64,000 nucleotides of DNA from Closterium sp. Naga37s-1 (GCA_947471745.1 CANJKZ010000955.1:1485501-1549500); one strand, 5' to 3'; shown: positions 42,896 to 55,600, numbered from the stretch's first letter. Numbers and translations: made by a program. Notes: a model not told the origin generated them from the sequence alone.

Positions 42896-45800
42896 CACCT
42901 GCAGCGGCGTCCGCGCGAGACACTTACGCCTCAGCAACTTCGTGAGTGGTACGTTCAGCGTGGGGCGTCTTTGAGTAGTACTCGCTGTCCGTACGTCATT
43001 CGCACAGGTGACCGGGCTGGTCAGACTTGCGGGACAGTTGGTCACACACAGTCTCGCTGCTTCTCCTGTCTGAGCGACACCTGGCGTGCGGAGTTTGGCG
43101 ACGCGACTGAGCTTCCCCGCTGGCTCGAGCTGGTTAGGTAGCGTGTGGACATCTTTGCTCTAGACTATGATGCTATTCTCACTGCTGTGTCTGCTAGTGC
43201 GGAGGGTGACTGTTCCCGGTGTGTGCCACCTGACCCAGGTGTAGCGGCTGCTGCTCTAGGTGCTAGTGCGTCTGGTACTCCCCTTGGTACTGCGCCTGCT
43301 GAGGCCTTGCACACCTTTACGTTGGACTCCGGCGCCTCGCGCTGTTTCTTTCGTGACAGCACCACTCTCACTCCTCTCCCTGCACCTGTCCCGATCAGAC
43401 TGGCTGACCCCTCTGGGGCCCCGGTCGTTGCCCGTTCCTCCACTGTCCTCCCGTTTTCGGCGGTTCCGTCCGGCTCACTGTCAGGTCTTCACCTCCCCTC
43501 GTTCTCTACGAACTTGGTGAGTACCGCTGCCCTTCAGGATGCGATGGTCACTACCACCACTCCTGGGGGTCAGCGTGCGTCGATCTACACGTGCACACGG
43601 ACGGCGCGTCACTTGGCTACGTTCACTCGTCGGCCAGGGTCGAGTCTGTACACGCTGGCTACCGAGCCTCCTCAGGTCGCTGCGTCTGCTCAGGTGTCCG
43701 CGTCAGGTCAGGTAGCCGCCTCTTGCTCGTGTCGCCTCCTGTCGCACCAGACTCTTCTTTGGCACCCCGCCTGGGTCACCCCTCCCTGCCACGCCTTCGT
43801 GGCAAGCACTCTCGTCTCCTTGTCTCTGGTCTCCCCATGTCTCTGCCTCCCTTACCGCCCTCGCCTGCCCCGCCCTGTCTTCCTTGCGCCGAGGGGCGGC
43901 AGCGCGCCGCTCCTCACTCCTCCTCGTTTCCCACGACGACTGCTCCCCTGTAGACCCTCCACATGGAAGTGTGGGGCCCAGCCCGTGTCAGTGGACAGGG
44001 CCGCGAGCGCTACTTTCTGCTGGTAGTTGACGACTTTACGCGGTACACCACGGTCTTCCCCTTGTGCAGCAAGGGTGAGGTCTCAGCTGTCTTGATCCCT
44101 TGGATCCGCGCATTCCGTCTCCAGCTGCGCGAGCGTTCGGCCAGGACCTTCCTGTCCAGCGTCTGCACTCTGACAGAGGTGGTGAGTTCTCCTCCGACCT
44201 CTTGCGGGACTTTTGTCGTGGGGAGGGCATTCTCCAGTCGTTCATGCTTCCGGACTCCCCTCAGCAAAATGGGATTGCTGAATGCCGCATTGGCTTAGTC
44301 ATGGAGGTCGCTCGTACCTCCATGATCCATGCGGCTGCTCCCCATTTTCTGTGGCCATTTGCGGTGCGGTACGCTGCGCATCAGCTCAACCTTTGGCCCC
44401 GTGTCTCCTTGCCGGAGACCTCGCCCACACTGCGTTGGACGGGGAAGGTTGGCGATGCGTCGGTGTTCTGGGTCTGGGGTTCTCGTGCCTTTGTTCGTGA
44501 TACGTCCGCGGACAAGCTCTCCGCCCGCGCCATTCCCTGCGTCTTCCTTGGCTTTGTCCCTGACGCGCCTGGCTGGCAGTTTTACCACCCCACCTCGCGC
44601 CGTGTCCTCCCATCTTAGGACGTCACGTTCGACGAGTCGGTTCCCTTCTACCGTCTCTTCCCCTACCGCTCTGCCCCTTCCCCACCCCCGCCGCTCTTCC
44701 TTGCTCCCAGTCCACCTCCGGTAGACCCCCTTCCGCCCCAGGGTCCTGCTCCCTCGGGAGTGTCTCAGGTAGACCCTCTCTCTGGTACTGCGCCTGTTCA
44801 GGTAGCTGTTGTCTCAGGTGCTGCTCCAGGTGCTGCGTCTAGGGGTGCGGAGCCGGGGGGTGCGGGGTCTGAGGGTGCTGGGTCTGGGGGTGCTGAGCAT
44901 GGGGGTGCTGAGCCTGAGGGTGTTGAGCCTGGGGGTGCTGAGTCGGAGGGTGCGGAGTCTGGGGGTGCTGAGCCTCGGGGTGCTGCTTCGTCTGGAGGTC
45001 CTGCTGGTGCTTCGCCGAGACTGTCCTCGCAGCAGCTGCGTGAGTGGCTTGTTCGGCGCGCGCACCGTCGGAGTGGAGCTCCCGGAGCTGGAGGGGCTGG
45101 AGACACTGGAGCTGGAGGTGCTGCTGTTACTACTGGAGCTGGTGGTACTGGAGGTACTGCGGCTACTGGTCCTGGAGGTGGTCGTACCACTGGTGCTAGG
45201 GCTGCCGTGACTGGTGGTGTTGGGTGCGTTGGAGCTGGAGACCCTACGGAGCCTGGAGCAGCTGGGGATGGAGGCGCTGGAGCTGCAAGAGCTGGGGTTG
45301 GAGGCACTAGCGTCGGAGGCGCTGGGGCGGCAGGAGCTGGAGCTGTTGACCCTGGAGCTGGAGACACTGTGCGGCCGCGACCGTACTTCGTTCCCCTGCT
45401 TCAGCAGGTTCTTGGTGTCCCATGTTCTACTGGTCTTCCTCCTCCTTTCCTGTGTCCACCGCCTAACCAGTCGCAGCCGTTACAGCCAGCCTCCCCACTG
45501 CCTTCTCCCTCTCCTTACACTGAGCAGTCCGGAGGTCTTACAGAGCGTCGTGAGCCTGCGTCTCGTCCTGTCTTGCCTGTTTGCACTGCTCGTCGCGCTC
45601 CTTGTTCGCGTCCTCCTCCTGTCCCCGGCACGCACACTATGGCACTTCGTCCTTCCTCTGTTCCACTGCGTGTTCCTCTGCTTGCTCCTCGTGAGTCCTC
45701 TCTTCCTGAGGTCCCTGACCCTGAGTCTGACCGAGCGCGTACTGCCAGTCCCACTGTAGCTAGTCTCCTTGCCACTGCTGTCACTGACCCTTCCTTTGAG

Positions 45801-47618
45801 TCTGCTGCCGCGTCTGCCCTCTTTGCTGAGCTGCTTGACTTTGCTGCTGCCTGCCGTCTCGACTACGCCTCTGCTCTTGTTGCTGAGTCTGTGCCTGCCA
45901 GTCCTCCGTCCGTCGGGGGTGAGTGTGCTCTTGGCACGGACGTCCTTGAGGACAGGCAGGAGGACTTTGAGTGTCTTGCAGCTGCTGTACCTCGTTTCGC
46001 TTCCATGCTGCTTGCCCCTGAGGGAGACCCGGATGCTCCAGACATCCCGACCCTGCGCTCTTACGCAGAGGACATTACGGAACCTTACTCCTCTCAGTGG
46101 CAGGCATCTATGGATGCCAAGATGGCATCCTGGAAGTCCACATGCACCTACGTGGACGCAGTTCCCCCGTCTAGGGTGAACATAGTCGATGGCATGTGGA
46201 TTTTCAGGGTGAAGCGGCCGCCGGGTTCTCCGCCTGCCTTCAACGAGCGTTACGTTGCTCGAGGCTTCAGCTAGCAACAGGGACTTGACTACTTCCAGAC
46301 CTTCTCCCCCACCCCGAAGATGACTACTCTTCGGGTGTTGCTGCACGTCGTTGCTCAGCGTGACTACGAGTTGCACTCCCTGGACTTCAGTACAGCCTTC
46401 TTGCAGGGCAGCCTGCACGAGGAGATCTGGCTGCGCCGACCACCTGGTTTCACTGGGACGTTTCCCGCAGGTACTCAGTGGAGCCTCCGCCGGCTAGTCT
46501 ACGGTCTCCGCCAGGCGCCTCGCGAGTGGCACGTCACACTCAGGACTACACTTGCGGCTTTTGGGTTTGCTCCTTCTACAGCAGACCCGTCGCTGTTTCT
46601 ACGCACCGACACGTCGCTGCCGCCGTTCTACGTCCTAGTGTACGTCGACGACCTCGTCTTTGCCACGGCTCAAACTAAGGCACTGACCCTTGTGAAGTCC
46701 GAGCTGCAAGATAGACACACCTGCACTGACCTGGGTGAACTGCGCAGCTATCTTGGCCTGCAGATCACCCGGGACAGAGCACGGCGCACCATCACACTGA
46801 CTCAGTCACACATGGTGCACCAGGTCCTTCAGCGCTTCGGCTTCCAGTACTCCTCGCCACAGCTCACTCCTCTGTCTACCAGCCACTCGCTCTCAGCTCC
46901 ACCTTCGGACGAGTCCGTAGAGCCGAGTGGTCCGTACCCAGAGCTTGTGGGTTGCCTCATGTACCTGATGACTTCCACACGTACCCTCTCAGCCTTCTGG
47001 CTCGCTACGTGGCTCCCGGTAGACACCGAAAGGTGCACGGGGATGATGCGAAGAGGGTACTGCGTTACCTGTGCAGTACGTCGGGCATGGGGCTTGTGCT
47101 TGGAGGATGGGGTCCAGTGACCCAAGAGCCTCACTTGTCACGCAGACGCCTCCTGGGTTGACGACTCAGCTACGCAGCGGTCGTCACAGGGTTACACCTT
47201 CAGCCTTGGGTCCGGCTCTAATTCTTGGTGGTCTACCCGCTCGTCTTTGGTTCTCAGCTCCAATTGTGAGGCTGAGATCTACGCCGAAGCCATGGCTGCT
47301 CAGGAGCTACGCTGGCTCACCTACTTGCTGACGGACTTGGGAGAGCAGCCTCGTTCGCCTCCAGTACTGTACGTAGACAACAAGGCCATGATTGCCTTGT
47401 GTCAGGAGCACAGAGTGGAGCACAGAACGAAGCACATCGCTCTGCGATACTTCCTTGCTTGAGAGTTGCAGTAGCGTGGCCGGCTTCGTCTTGCGTACGT
47501 GGCCACTCGGGCCAACACTGCTGATGTCTTCACCAAGGCACTTCCGCCTGGTGATCACCAGCGCTTTGCTACTGTGTTAGGCCTTGTGCCCACTTTGCCT
47601 CACTTGCTCACTGCTTGA
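42896..47618 (+). pseudogene. Element J pol remnant
   Basis: Begins with the linker and the expanded knuckle (CPYVIRTG...CGTVGHTQSRC), then a TAG at 43139. Protease LDSGAS lies near 43325. Integrase is shifted by a lost base at about 43769 (CACCACCGCC to CACCCCGCC) and again near 44135. CAG-to-TAG stops lie near 43950, 44617 and 46273. The linker and RT N-terminus are open at 44760-46274, and RT (VYVDDLVF near 46640) at 46320-46975. RNase H is broken by a deletion near 46980, an insertion near 47120, and stops at 47460 (CGA to TGA) and 47470 (CAG to TAG). The natural TGA ends at 47618. Confidence 0.88.
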
Positions 47619-47844
47619 CCCTGCTTGTACTGTGACCTCTTTATATACCTGCATGCTTGCACTTGCTAGGGTATGATCACTGTATTGTTTGTTCTCTTTA
47701 TATAACTCTGCATGTGAACTGGCCTTGTGGCCCTTTGCTTGTGCTCGGACTGTGTGGTGACTTTGTGATCCACCCTGAGCTTGCTTTGCTTTTCTTGACT
47801 GGTCTTGTGACCACTTGTTCTCGCCCACTTTGCCTACTGGGGTG
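47619..47844 (+). other. Element J 3' untranslated block and polypurine tract
   Basis: Conserved block with the GTGGTGACTTTGTGATCCACC core. The purine tract is weaker (CTACTGGGGTG) than in the other elements. Confidence 0.72.
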
Positions 47845-47974
47845 TGTCATACTTTTATGCTGCACATTGTGTAGTCTGTAGTGGGGTAGCCTATATGGGG
47901 TACAACACAACTCAGTTTAGCAATTGTACTCATACTGCTGCTAGTTCATTTCATTCTCGTTTGTTACTTTCATA
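47845..47974 (+). repeat. 3' LTR of element J (130 bp)
   Basis: Runs from TGTCATAC to TTTCATA, so the canonical terminal CA has become TA. The TSD gttcc follows immediately, and RT of element I resumes. Confidence 0.88.
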
Positions 47975-47979
47975 GTTCC

Positions 47980-49429
47980 CCGTTCTTGGGCGAACATAGT
48001 CGATGGCATGTGGATTTTCAGGGTGAAGCGGCCGCCAGGTTCTCCGCCTACCTTCAAGTCTCGTTACGTTGCACGAGGCTTCAGACAGCGACAGGGAGTT
48101 GACTTCTTCCAGACCTTCTCCCCTACCCCAAAGATGACTACTCTTCGGGTACTGCTGCACATCGCCGCTCAGTGTGACTACGAGTTTCACTCTCTTGACT
48201 TCAGCACAGCTTTCTTACAGGGCAGCCTGCACGAGGAGATCAGGCTGCGCCGCCCACCTGGCTTTACTGGGTCGTTTCCTGCAGGTACCCAGTGGAGCTT
48301 CCAACTGCCAGTCTACGGTCTCCACCAGGCGCTTCGCGAGTGGCACGACACACTGAGGACGTCGCTTGTGGCTCTTGGGTTTTCTCCTTCTACTGCTGAC
48401 CTGTCGCTGTTTCTACGCACCGACACTTCACTGCCGCCGTTCTACATCCTCGTGTACGTCGACAACTTGGTCTTTGCCACTACTGACACTGAGGCACTGG
48501 CCCTTGTGAAGTCGGAGATGCAAAAGAGACACACTTGCACTGACCTGGGTGAGCTGCGCAGCTATCTTGGCTTGCAGATCACCCGGGACAGAGCACGGCG
48601 CACCATCACCCTGACTCAGTCATATATGGTGCACCTGGTCCTTCAGCGCTTCGGCTTCTGGTACTCCTCGCCACAGTCCACTCCTCTGCCTACCGGTCAC
48701 TCGCTCTCAGCTCCACCTTCGGACGAGTCCGTAGAGCCGAGTGGCCCATATCTAGAGCTTGTGGGTTGCCTCATGTACCTGATGACCTGCACTCGACCTG
48801 ACCTTGCCCACCCTCTTAGCATCCTGGCATGCTACGTTGTGCCCAGGAGACACCGACCAGAGCACTGGGAGGTTGCTAAGAGGGTGTTGCGCTACTTGTG
48901 CAGTACCTCGGGCATGGGGCTTGTGCTTGGAGGACGGGGTCCAGTTGTCCTCAATGGAGACGCAGACGCTTCTTGGGTTGATGACTTGGCTATGCAGCGG
49001 TCATCACAGGGTTACACTTTCAGCCTTGGCTCCGGCTCTGTTTCTTGGCGGTCTACCCGCTCGTCTTCTGTTCTCAGTTCCAGTTGTGAGGCTGAGGGGG
49101 CCTTGGCTGCAAAGGAGTTACGCTGGCTCACCTACCTGCTGACCGACTTGGGAGAGCGGCCTCGTTCTTCCCCAGTTCTGTACGTAGACAACAAGGCAAT
49201 GATTTCCTTGTGTCAGGAGCACAGACTGGAGCACAGAACGAAGCATATCGCTCTGCATTACTTCCTTGCTCGAGAGTTGCAGCAGCGTGGTCAGCTTCGT
49301 CTTGCTTACATGGCCACTAGGGCCAACACTGCTGATATATTCACCAAGGCACTTCAGTGTGGTGATCATCAGCGTTTCTGTACTGTTTTAGGCCTTGTGC
49401 CTACTTTGCCTGACTTGCTTACTGCGTGA
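47980..49429 (+). pseudogene. Element I RT-RNase H segment
   Basis: The continuation of I after J is open from at least 48008 (MWIFRVKRPPGSPP) to the TGA at 49427-49429. RT motifs: YVARGFRQRQGVDFF, LDFSTAFLQGSLHEEI, then YVDN in place of YVDD near 48455, so the second catalytic Asp of the active site is lost. RNase H has NGDADASW, SSSCEAEG (with a small deletion removing IYAG) and DNKAMISLC. Although open for 473 codons, the YVDN change predicts an inactive polymerase. Confidence 0.88.
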
Positions 49430-49655
49430 CTTTGCTTGTATTGTGATCTATATATGTACCTACATGCTTACACTTGCTAGGGTATGATCACTGTACTGTT
49501 TGTTCTCTTTTATATAACTATGCATGTGAACTGGCCTTGTGGCCTTTGCTTGTGCTCGGAATGTGTGGTGAATTTGTGATCCACCCTGAGCTTGCTTTGC
49601 TTTTGTTGACTGGTCTTGTGACCACTTGTTCTCCCCCACTTTGCCGATGGGGGTG
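49430..49655 (+). other. Element I 3' untranslated block and polypurine tract
   Basis: Conserved block with one base lost in GGCCCTTTGC. Ends GATGGGGGTG next to the 3' LTR. Confidence 0.73.
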
Positions 49656-49786
49656 TGTCAAAATGCTATATAGCTTACTTTGTGTAGGCTATAGTGGGGT
49701 AGCCCATAAGGGGTACAACCCAATTAGGGTTAGTACTTGTACCCAACTTCTGCTCAATGCATTCATTCTCGTTCAATATTCTGACA
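49656..49786 (+). repeat. 3' LTR of element I (131 bp)
   Basis: Runs from TGTCAAAATG to TTCTGACA, followed by the right TSD ttgat (49787-49791). Confidence 0.92.
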
Positions 49787-50958
49787 TTGATATGCAGGCC
49801 TAAAGTACTATTTTGATCAATGTGTAGTACTTGAAGTGAGAATATCACTAATGCAACATTTGTACTTTTATGTTTTGGTTCTGGCAATATTCTACTGTTT
49901 AGGGTACCTATAACTAAGATCCTCTTGTAAAATAAATTGCGAGGGCATTGCCTTTTGGTGGTAGTTTGGGCTACTATTGGTAGTGTGTTGGTATTTGTAC
50001 GGTACAGACGGGAACTTGAACAAGATGGTGTGATCCAACCCGTCAAATCCTATCTGTAACCCCATGCGCACACCTGACAGCCGACAAAATGGCACTGCCA
50101 CCGGTCAACCTGCCAGGCGTTCACCTGCAGATATGTTGTGCGTCTACTTTGGCTTTTTTAGAGTCAAGCAAAACCACTTGTCCAGGTGCACACGTGGTGG
50201 ATTCTTTGACGCGTGGCATGCCGCGTTTGTTTCTGAACCATTAGAAACTGGGCTGCTACCCTTGGTTTACCTGCACCGTTGAAAGCCAATCTTGTTTCAC
50301 TCCATCGCATAGGGCTCGACGTGTCTGCGATATGAAATGTAAGGTGAGGTGCGGTTGTGCGCGGTGAAACGTATCTATACAAATGTTTTAAACATTCTGG
50401 TGAGGTGTGTAACATTCGTGCAATGACACCTCGTCATTTAAAGGTCCCTTTCCGCTATCTCCTCGCCCTCCCCCAATCCTTTCCATTCGAGGGGTAGTCT
50501 TTGTTGGCAACGTCATTTCTCACTTGTTCCTCTCAAATACTGATTTTTTCACCTCTCTAAACTGAAGCTTCTCCAGAAGCGCCAGCGCCTAGCCTACGTC
50601 CCTACCACCTTAAGCTCCTGTCGGATTCGACAAAGCGCATTGCTGTTGTTGATGCTGCGACGGGAGACCCATCGGAGTCCGTGAATGTGACGCATTTAGG
50701 TGAAATAATGTATGTCTAGGGTGGAACATTTTAATTCCGCAACCATATCATTGCAATTTTGATTTTCCTCTTTAAATTTATAAACCTTTATTGTCCCAAG
50801 GTGTATCAATCTAAAAATGTGATGTTATGGTTAACATTTGTTACAGTGACGTCACTCGTTATGTTAAGCTACATTTTGCTTTGATGTTTTGCTGTTTTCT
50901 ACACCTTGTATCATTCCAAGGTTTGCTGTCTGCACGTGTGTTTGCTTGTGGTCCTCTG
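49787..50958. other. Non-repetitive interval, possible host sequence
   Basis: Continues the DNA interrupted at 29565. Composition is balanced and no retroelement motif is seen. A possible plus-strand exon lies at about 50575-50700: after a pyrimidine-rich stretch an open frame of about 40 codons (KLLSDSTKRIAVVDAATGD) ends at TTTAG/GTGAAATA, a plausible splice donor. The family is not recognised, and this could be chance. Confidence 0.35.
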
Positions 50959-51119
50959 TGTCAAACATATATGCCTAGTTATATTTAGGCTTAGTTTATG
51001 TGTTTATAGTTGTCTAGGCTATAGTGGGTTCAGCCTTAGGGGGTACAAAGTTTCTCTCGACATTCTACTTGTACCCCTTCCCTTTTCTTAGTCAATCATT
51101 CTCGCCTACTATTCTCACA
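50959..51119 (+). repeat. 5' LTR of element L (161 bp)
   Basis: Runs from TGTCAAACATATATGC to TTCTCACA. It shares with element A the CTTAGTT...TGTCTAGGCTATAGTGGGTT and CTCTCGACATTCTACTTGTACC segments. Confidence 0.9.
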
Positions 51120-51169
51120 TGGTATTAAGAGCAATTAGTCCTAGGACCTAATGTTAATGGGCCCACCAC
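51120..51169 (+). promoter_or_regulatory. PBS, stem-loop and box of element L
   Basis: PBS-like TGGTATTAAGAGC (51120-51132), then a near-palindromic stem ATTAG/CTAAT (51134-51138 with 51148-51152) extended by TCC/GGA with one bulged base, and GGGCCCACCAC at 51159-51169. The T tract is replaced by ATGTTAAT. Confidence 0.78.
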
Positions 51170-52250
51170 CTACTACCCTGCTAGCCTAGGCCCCGGCCCG
51201 TCGCCCCTTGGCGTCGCCCCTAGCCCCTAGGCTCGGCCCCTTGGCCCCGTCACCTCGGCCCCGCTGGCCCCGTCGACTTCGTCGCCCGCGCCAGGCCCGT
51301 ACCTAGCCCGTCGCCCGGCCCGTACTCAGCCCGTCGCCCGGCCCGTACCTAGCCCGTCGCCTCGGCCCCGCTGGCCCCGTCGACTTCGTCGCCCGCGCCC
51401 GGCCCGTACCTAGCCCGTCGCCCGGCCCGTACCTAGCCCGTCGCCCGGCCCGTACCTAGCCCGTCGCTCGGCCCGTACCTAGCCTCGCGCCCGGCCCGTA
51501 CCTCGCTCGCGCCTGGCCCCGTCCCTAGCCCGTGCCCGGCCCGTACCAAGGCCGCGCCTGGCCCCGTCCTTCGCCCAGCGCCCGGCCCTGTCTCTTGCCC
51601 GCGCCCGGCCCCGTACCTAGCCCAGCGCCCGGCCCCGTACCTGCCCAGAGCCCGGCCCCGTACCTGCCCAGCGCCAGGCCCTGTACCTGCCCAGCGCCCG
51701 GCCCTGTACCTGCTTTGGCCCCTCGGCCCCTTGTTTGGCCCCTCGGCCCCCTAGGCCCCTCGGCCCCCCCTAGGCCCCTCGGCCCCTTGTTTGGCCCCGC
51801 GGCCCCTAGGCCCCTCGGCCCCTCCTCATAGACCGGCGCCCGGCCCCCCGGCCCCTTGTTTGGCCCCTCGGCCCCCTAGGCTCCTCGGCCCCCCTAGGCC
51901 CCCCCCGGCCCCTTGTTTGGCCCCGCGGCCCGTAGGCCCCTCGGCCCCACCTCAGAAACCGGCGCCCGGCCCCGTACCTGCCCAGTGCCCGGCCCCGTAC
52001 CTGCCCAGCGCCCGGCCCCGTACCTGCCCAGCGCCCGGCCCCGTACCTGCCCAGAGCCCGGCCCCGTACCTGCCCAGCGCCCGGCCCTGTACCTGCTTTG
52101 GCCCCTCGGTCCCCCGGCCCCTTGTTTGGCCCCTCGGCCCCCATGGCCCCGTCGCCCCTAGCCATGGCCCCGTCGCCCCTAGCCATGGCCCCTCGCGACC
52201 TGCCGCCCCTAACCGTGGCCCCTCTGCCCTGTTGCGCCATGGTGGGTGAG
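51170..52250 (+). repeat. C-rich leader of element L
   Basis: Units CCCGTACCTAGCCCGTCGCCCGG, then CCCGTACCTGCCCAGCGCCCGGCC, alternating with CCCCTCGGCCCCTTGTTTGG. A block of roughly 300 nt (about 51600-51800) recurs at about 51950-52140. Coding frames are compositional. Confidence 0.82.
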
Positions 52251-52481
52251 GGGGTGGCAAGAGGGGGTTCCTCCTGCCCGCGTGCCCTTCAGTCGCACGC
52301 GCAGCTCCGCCCCCGCCCCCCTCCCCCCCCTCCCCTCCCTCCATGGGGATGGCGGGGAGAGGGGGAGGAAAATTGGAGGTTCACGGGGAGGCAGGAGGGG
52401 ATCTGCAGCACCAGGTCCCCCTCCTTTCTCCTACCTCCCCCTGCTGCGGATGCGGCAGTGGGGGGAGGGGACCTGCAGCAC

Positions 52482-52525
<44 letters not shown>

Positions 52526-52625
52526 CCCCCCCCCCCCCCCTTCTCCTCCATCTCTCTGCTGCGGGTGCAGCAGTGGGGGAGGGTATGGGGGTGGCGGGTG
52601 TGGCCAACCTGCTGTCGCCCGAGCG
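52251..52625. other. Junction with 56-nt C homopolymer between L and M
   Basis: Two diverged copies of a segment (CTGCTGCGGATGCGGCAGTGGGGG and CTGCTGCGGGTGCAGCAGTGGGGG) flank a C run from about 52485 to 52540 broken by one G at 52525. The minus-strand frame of element M runs into it as poly-Gly, which is an artefact of the homopolymer. The run is hard to sequence, so its length and even the join should be treated with caution. Confidence 0.6.
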
Positions 52626-55600
52626 GCCCACAGCAAATGAAGCCTCCCACACTTGTCATGTCCTCTGGTTCCGATGCATATGAAGCATCCGAGTAGGCGG
52701 TGAGGAACAAACGCCCGGGTTCAACACCATCCGCGCCCTTTTGGCGCCTTTGTGCCGCCGCCGAGTATTGCAGCCCAACGGTCGGTGTTTGGCCAAGATA
52801 CTTGGCCACCCTCATTCCAGCAGCTACGTGCTCCTCATTAGGGCATTGAACAACCCTAGCCAACTGTCCGGTTGCAAAGGCGACGTCCGGTCGGGTGTTT
52901 ACCGCCGCGTACATGAGGCTGCCCACCAACGAGTGAAAACGGCGCCTCTCCTCTTCACCAACGCTCTCCTCCTCTCGTCCCTTCACACACTTGAACCCAG
53001 AGGGAAAGGGTGTAGCCACATGGCCTTCACTCTGCCCAAAGTTGGCAGCCAATGCCTCCAGGTACTTTCGTTGATGCACCCGCATGCACCGCTTCTCCAC
53101 ATCTCGTTCGATGTGGAGCCCAAGGTAGAAGCTCACGTCACCAAGGGCCTTGCACTTGAACTTGTCTTGAAGCTTCAGCATCACCTCCTTCACAAGGTCA
53201 GAAGAGGGTGAGAAAATGAGGATGTCATCCACATAAACCACCATGAAACTCCTCTGCCCCCCCTCGCCAAGCATGAACAAGGAGTGATCGGCCGTTGAGG
53301 GAGTGAAGCCGATCCCCTCCAACACTTCGCGCAGCTTCATGTACCATTGCCTAGGGGCCTGCTTCAGCCCATAGAGGGCCTTCTTTAGTTTCCACACTCT
53401 GCCACTACCATCATCAAACCCCTCTGGCTGCGCCATAAAAATCTCCTCCTCAAGGATGCCGTTAAGGAATGCCGTTACGATGTCCATTTGCTTTACTACC
53501 CATCCTTTGATGGCGGCTCCCGCGAATAGGGTTCGCAGCGTCGTCGGCTTCACCACAGGGGCAAACAGCTCCTTGAAGTCCACATTCTCCTTCTGCTGGT
53601 ACCCCTTGGCTACAAGCCTAGACTTGTAGTGCTCGATCTTGCCGTCGGCATCCGACTTGATTTTGAAGAGCCACTTGGACGTTATCGCCGTACGCCCCTC
53701 CGGTAGCTCCACCAATTCAAACGTGTCATTCTCCTCGATGCTCTTCAGCTCACTCTCCATGGCCTTCTTCCACTCCTCAGCATCACTACTCTCCAAAGCC
53801 TCCTTGAGAGTTGCTGGTTCTCCCGGCATCTCCACCGGAGAGAAGAACGCGAAGGCACACTCCTCGTAGTCACTCTCCTCGTCGTCTCCGACCATCATTG
53901 CCGCTCCGGCCAGGGCTGTCTTGCCCTGCTTTCCCGGCGCATCATAGGTCAGCCTATTAGGGGGTTGAACTCTCCTCTTCCCCCTTCCTTCCTCCTCAGC
54001 TGCAGGGACTTGAAGGCCTTGGCGTTGCTGCGGTGTGGCTCGAATCCGTGGAGCACTCGTAGTACGGGAAGGGAGTGACGGTGCACGCTCGCTCACTTGC
54101 TGCACCTCCTCCTCTTCTTCCTCTGCATCATTGGCCTCCTCTCCCCCATTCACAAGGGAGGATTGCCTTGTGGTTGTGCTGCCGCTGCTCAGCTCCAAAG
54201 GCAGCTCCACATGCTCCAAACCGGAACTCTTCACCTCCCCAAACCGCACGCCTATCTTCGCCTCATTCTCCGCCTTCCAATCCTTGTACATGAAGTTCTC
54301 CATGAACTTGCAGTCCCTGCTCACCAAGAACTTCTTGGTGAATGGGTCCCAAAGAAGCCATCCCTTGCTGTTTTGAGCCATGCCCAAGTGCACGGCCCAC
54401 ACCGCCTTGGCACCAAGCTTGTTGTGCCGAAGATGCTTAGGCACGAGCGCCATGCACATGCACCCGAACACCCGAAGCATATCCACCTTTGGCTTCCTTC
54501 CTAGCCACTCCACATAGGGCACCCATTTGTCTGCTCCCACATGAGTCAAGGCTCTGTTCTTGGCCACACACGCGCTCCGCACCGCATCAGGCCAGAAATA
54601 GTCGGGTAGCCCGGCTTCAATGAGCAACCCGCGTGCCGCCTCCGTGATTGTGCGGTTCGCTCGCTCGGCGATGCCGTTCATTGCAGGGGAGTATGGCATG
54701 GTGAGGGAGTGCCGAATACCATTCTTCTTCAGCCACAACCCAAACTCCTTGCTCAGGAACTCTCCCCCTCGATCGGTGCGGATTGACTTGACTAGACGGT
54801 CTTGTTGCCGCTCCACCATCGGGAACCAATCCGTCTTCAACGTTTCAGCCACGTCGCTCTTCTTGGCCAGCACGTACACCCAAGTCATGCGGGTGTAGAC
54901 GTCGACAATGGTGAGAAAATACTCAGCTCCAGCAGCTCCAAGCTTCAGGGGGCCCACCACGTCCATCACCACCTCATCAAGCGGTGCCTTTGCCGTTGCC
55001 TCCGAACTAGGGAACGGAAACCGGGTGAACTTGGCTTGAATGCACGTCGGGCAGCCAAGCACCTCATCGGGCTCCCCCTTCACACGTATGCCAGCAACCA
55101 TCTCATTCTTCACTAGCTGCTGCAAGATGGGCAGGGCCACATGCCCCATGCGCCGATGCAAGGTGAGCCAATCACACTCCCCCGTAGCCGAAGTTGGATT
55201 GGAGAATGCCGCGCTCGCAATAGCGCCCCACATACTCTCACCGTAGTCCTCCTCCGCTGCTGCCTCTGGGTTCTCCTCACCCTTTTGCTGCTCCTTGGTT
55301 GCTGCACCACTCTCCTTAGGTTCACTAAACTTGCTGGTCCCTCCAGGTTTGCTCTTCTTGAGCTCATTCTCCTTAGCGCGACCGTTCGCGCCATCGTCGC
55401 TACCGACCGCTCCATCCTTGGTGCTGATGCTTGCTGCCACTTGCCTCTCCTTAGGCATAGGGACCACTGGGATCTGCCACATCTCGTTGTAGACATCCCT
55501 GTCCTCATGAAGGTCCCAAAGAATTCGATCGCCAAGCCTTGCGGTGTAGGTCTTGGCTCCCTTCGAGTTCGTGTCCATGCCGGCCTTTGCCAACCGCCGC

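Larger units (their letters stand above)
33811..47974 (+). mobile_element. Element J: copia element inside I, containing K
   Basis: TSD gttcc (33806-33810 and 47975-47979). The LTRs show 5 substitutions over 111 aligned positions plus a 19 bp deletion in the 5' copy. Element K is inserted in its gag/linker region at 35712. Net length without K is about 7 kb. The pol is heavily mutated. Confidence 0.93.
29566..49786 (+). mobile_element. Element I: outermost copia element of a three-level nest
   Basis: The element is flanked by TSD ttgat (29561-29565 and 49787-49791) and by 131 bp LTRs with 7 differences, the most diverged pair in the window. Element J is inserted in its RT region at 33811. 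Without J the element is about 6.05 kb. Gag, protease and integrase are badly damaged, while the RT-RNase H part after J is one open frame. Confidence 0.94.
50959..52250 (+). mobile_element. Element L: 5' end of a short-LTR copia element, truncated
   Basis: Has LTR, PBS, stem-loop, box and C-rich leader, with no gag-pol. Its LTR is the closest relative of element A's LTR. The right end fades into the C-rich junction with element M at about 52250-52620. No target duplication could be assigned. Confidence 0.82.

Noticed and set aside
52381..52625. C-terminal extension of the element M polyprotein with poly-Gly
   Set aside because: It is translation through the C homopolymer and the L/M junction; homology to RNase H stops at about 52626.
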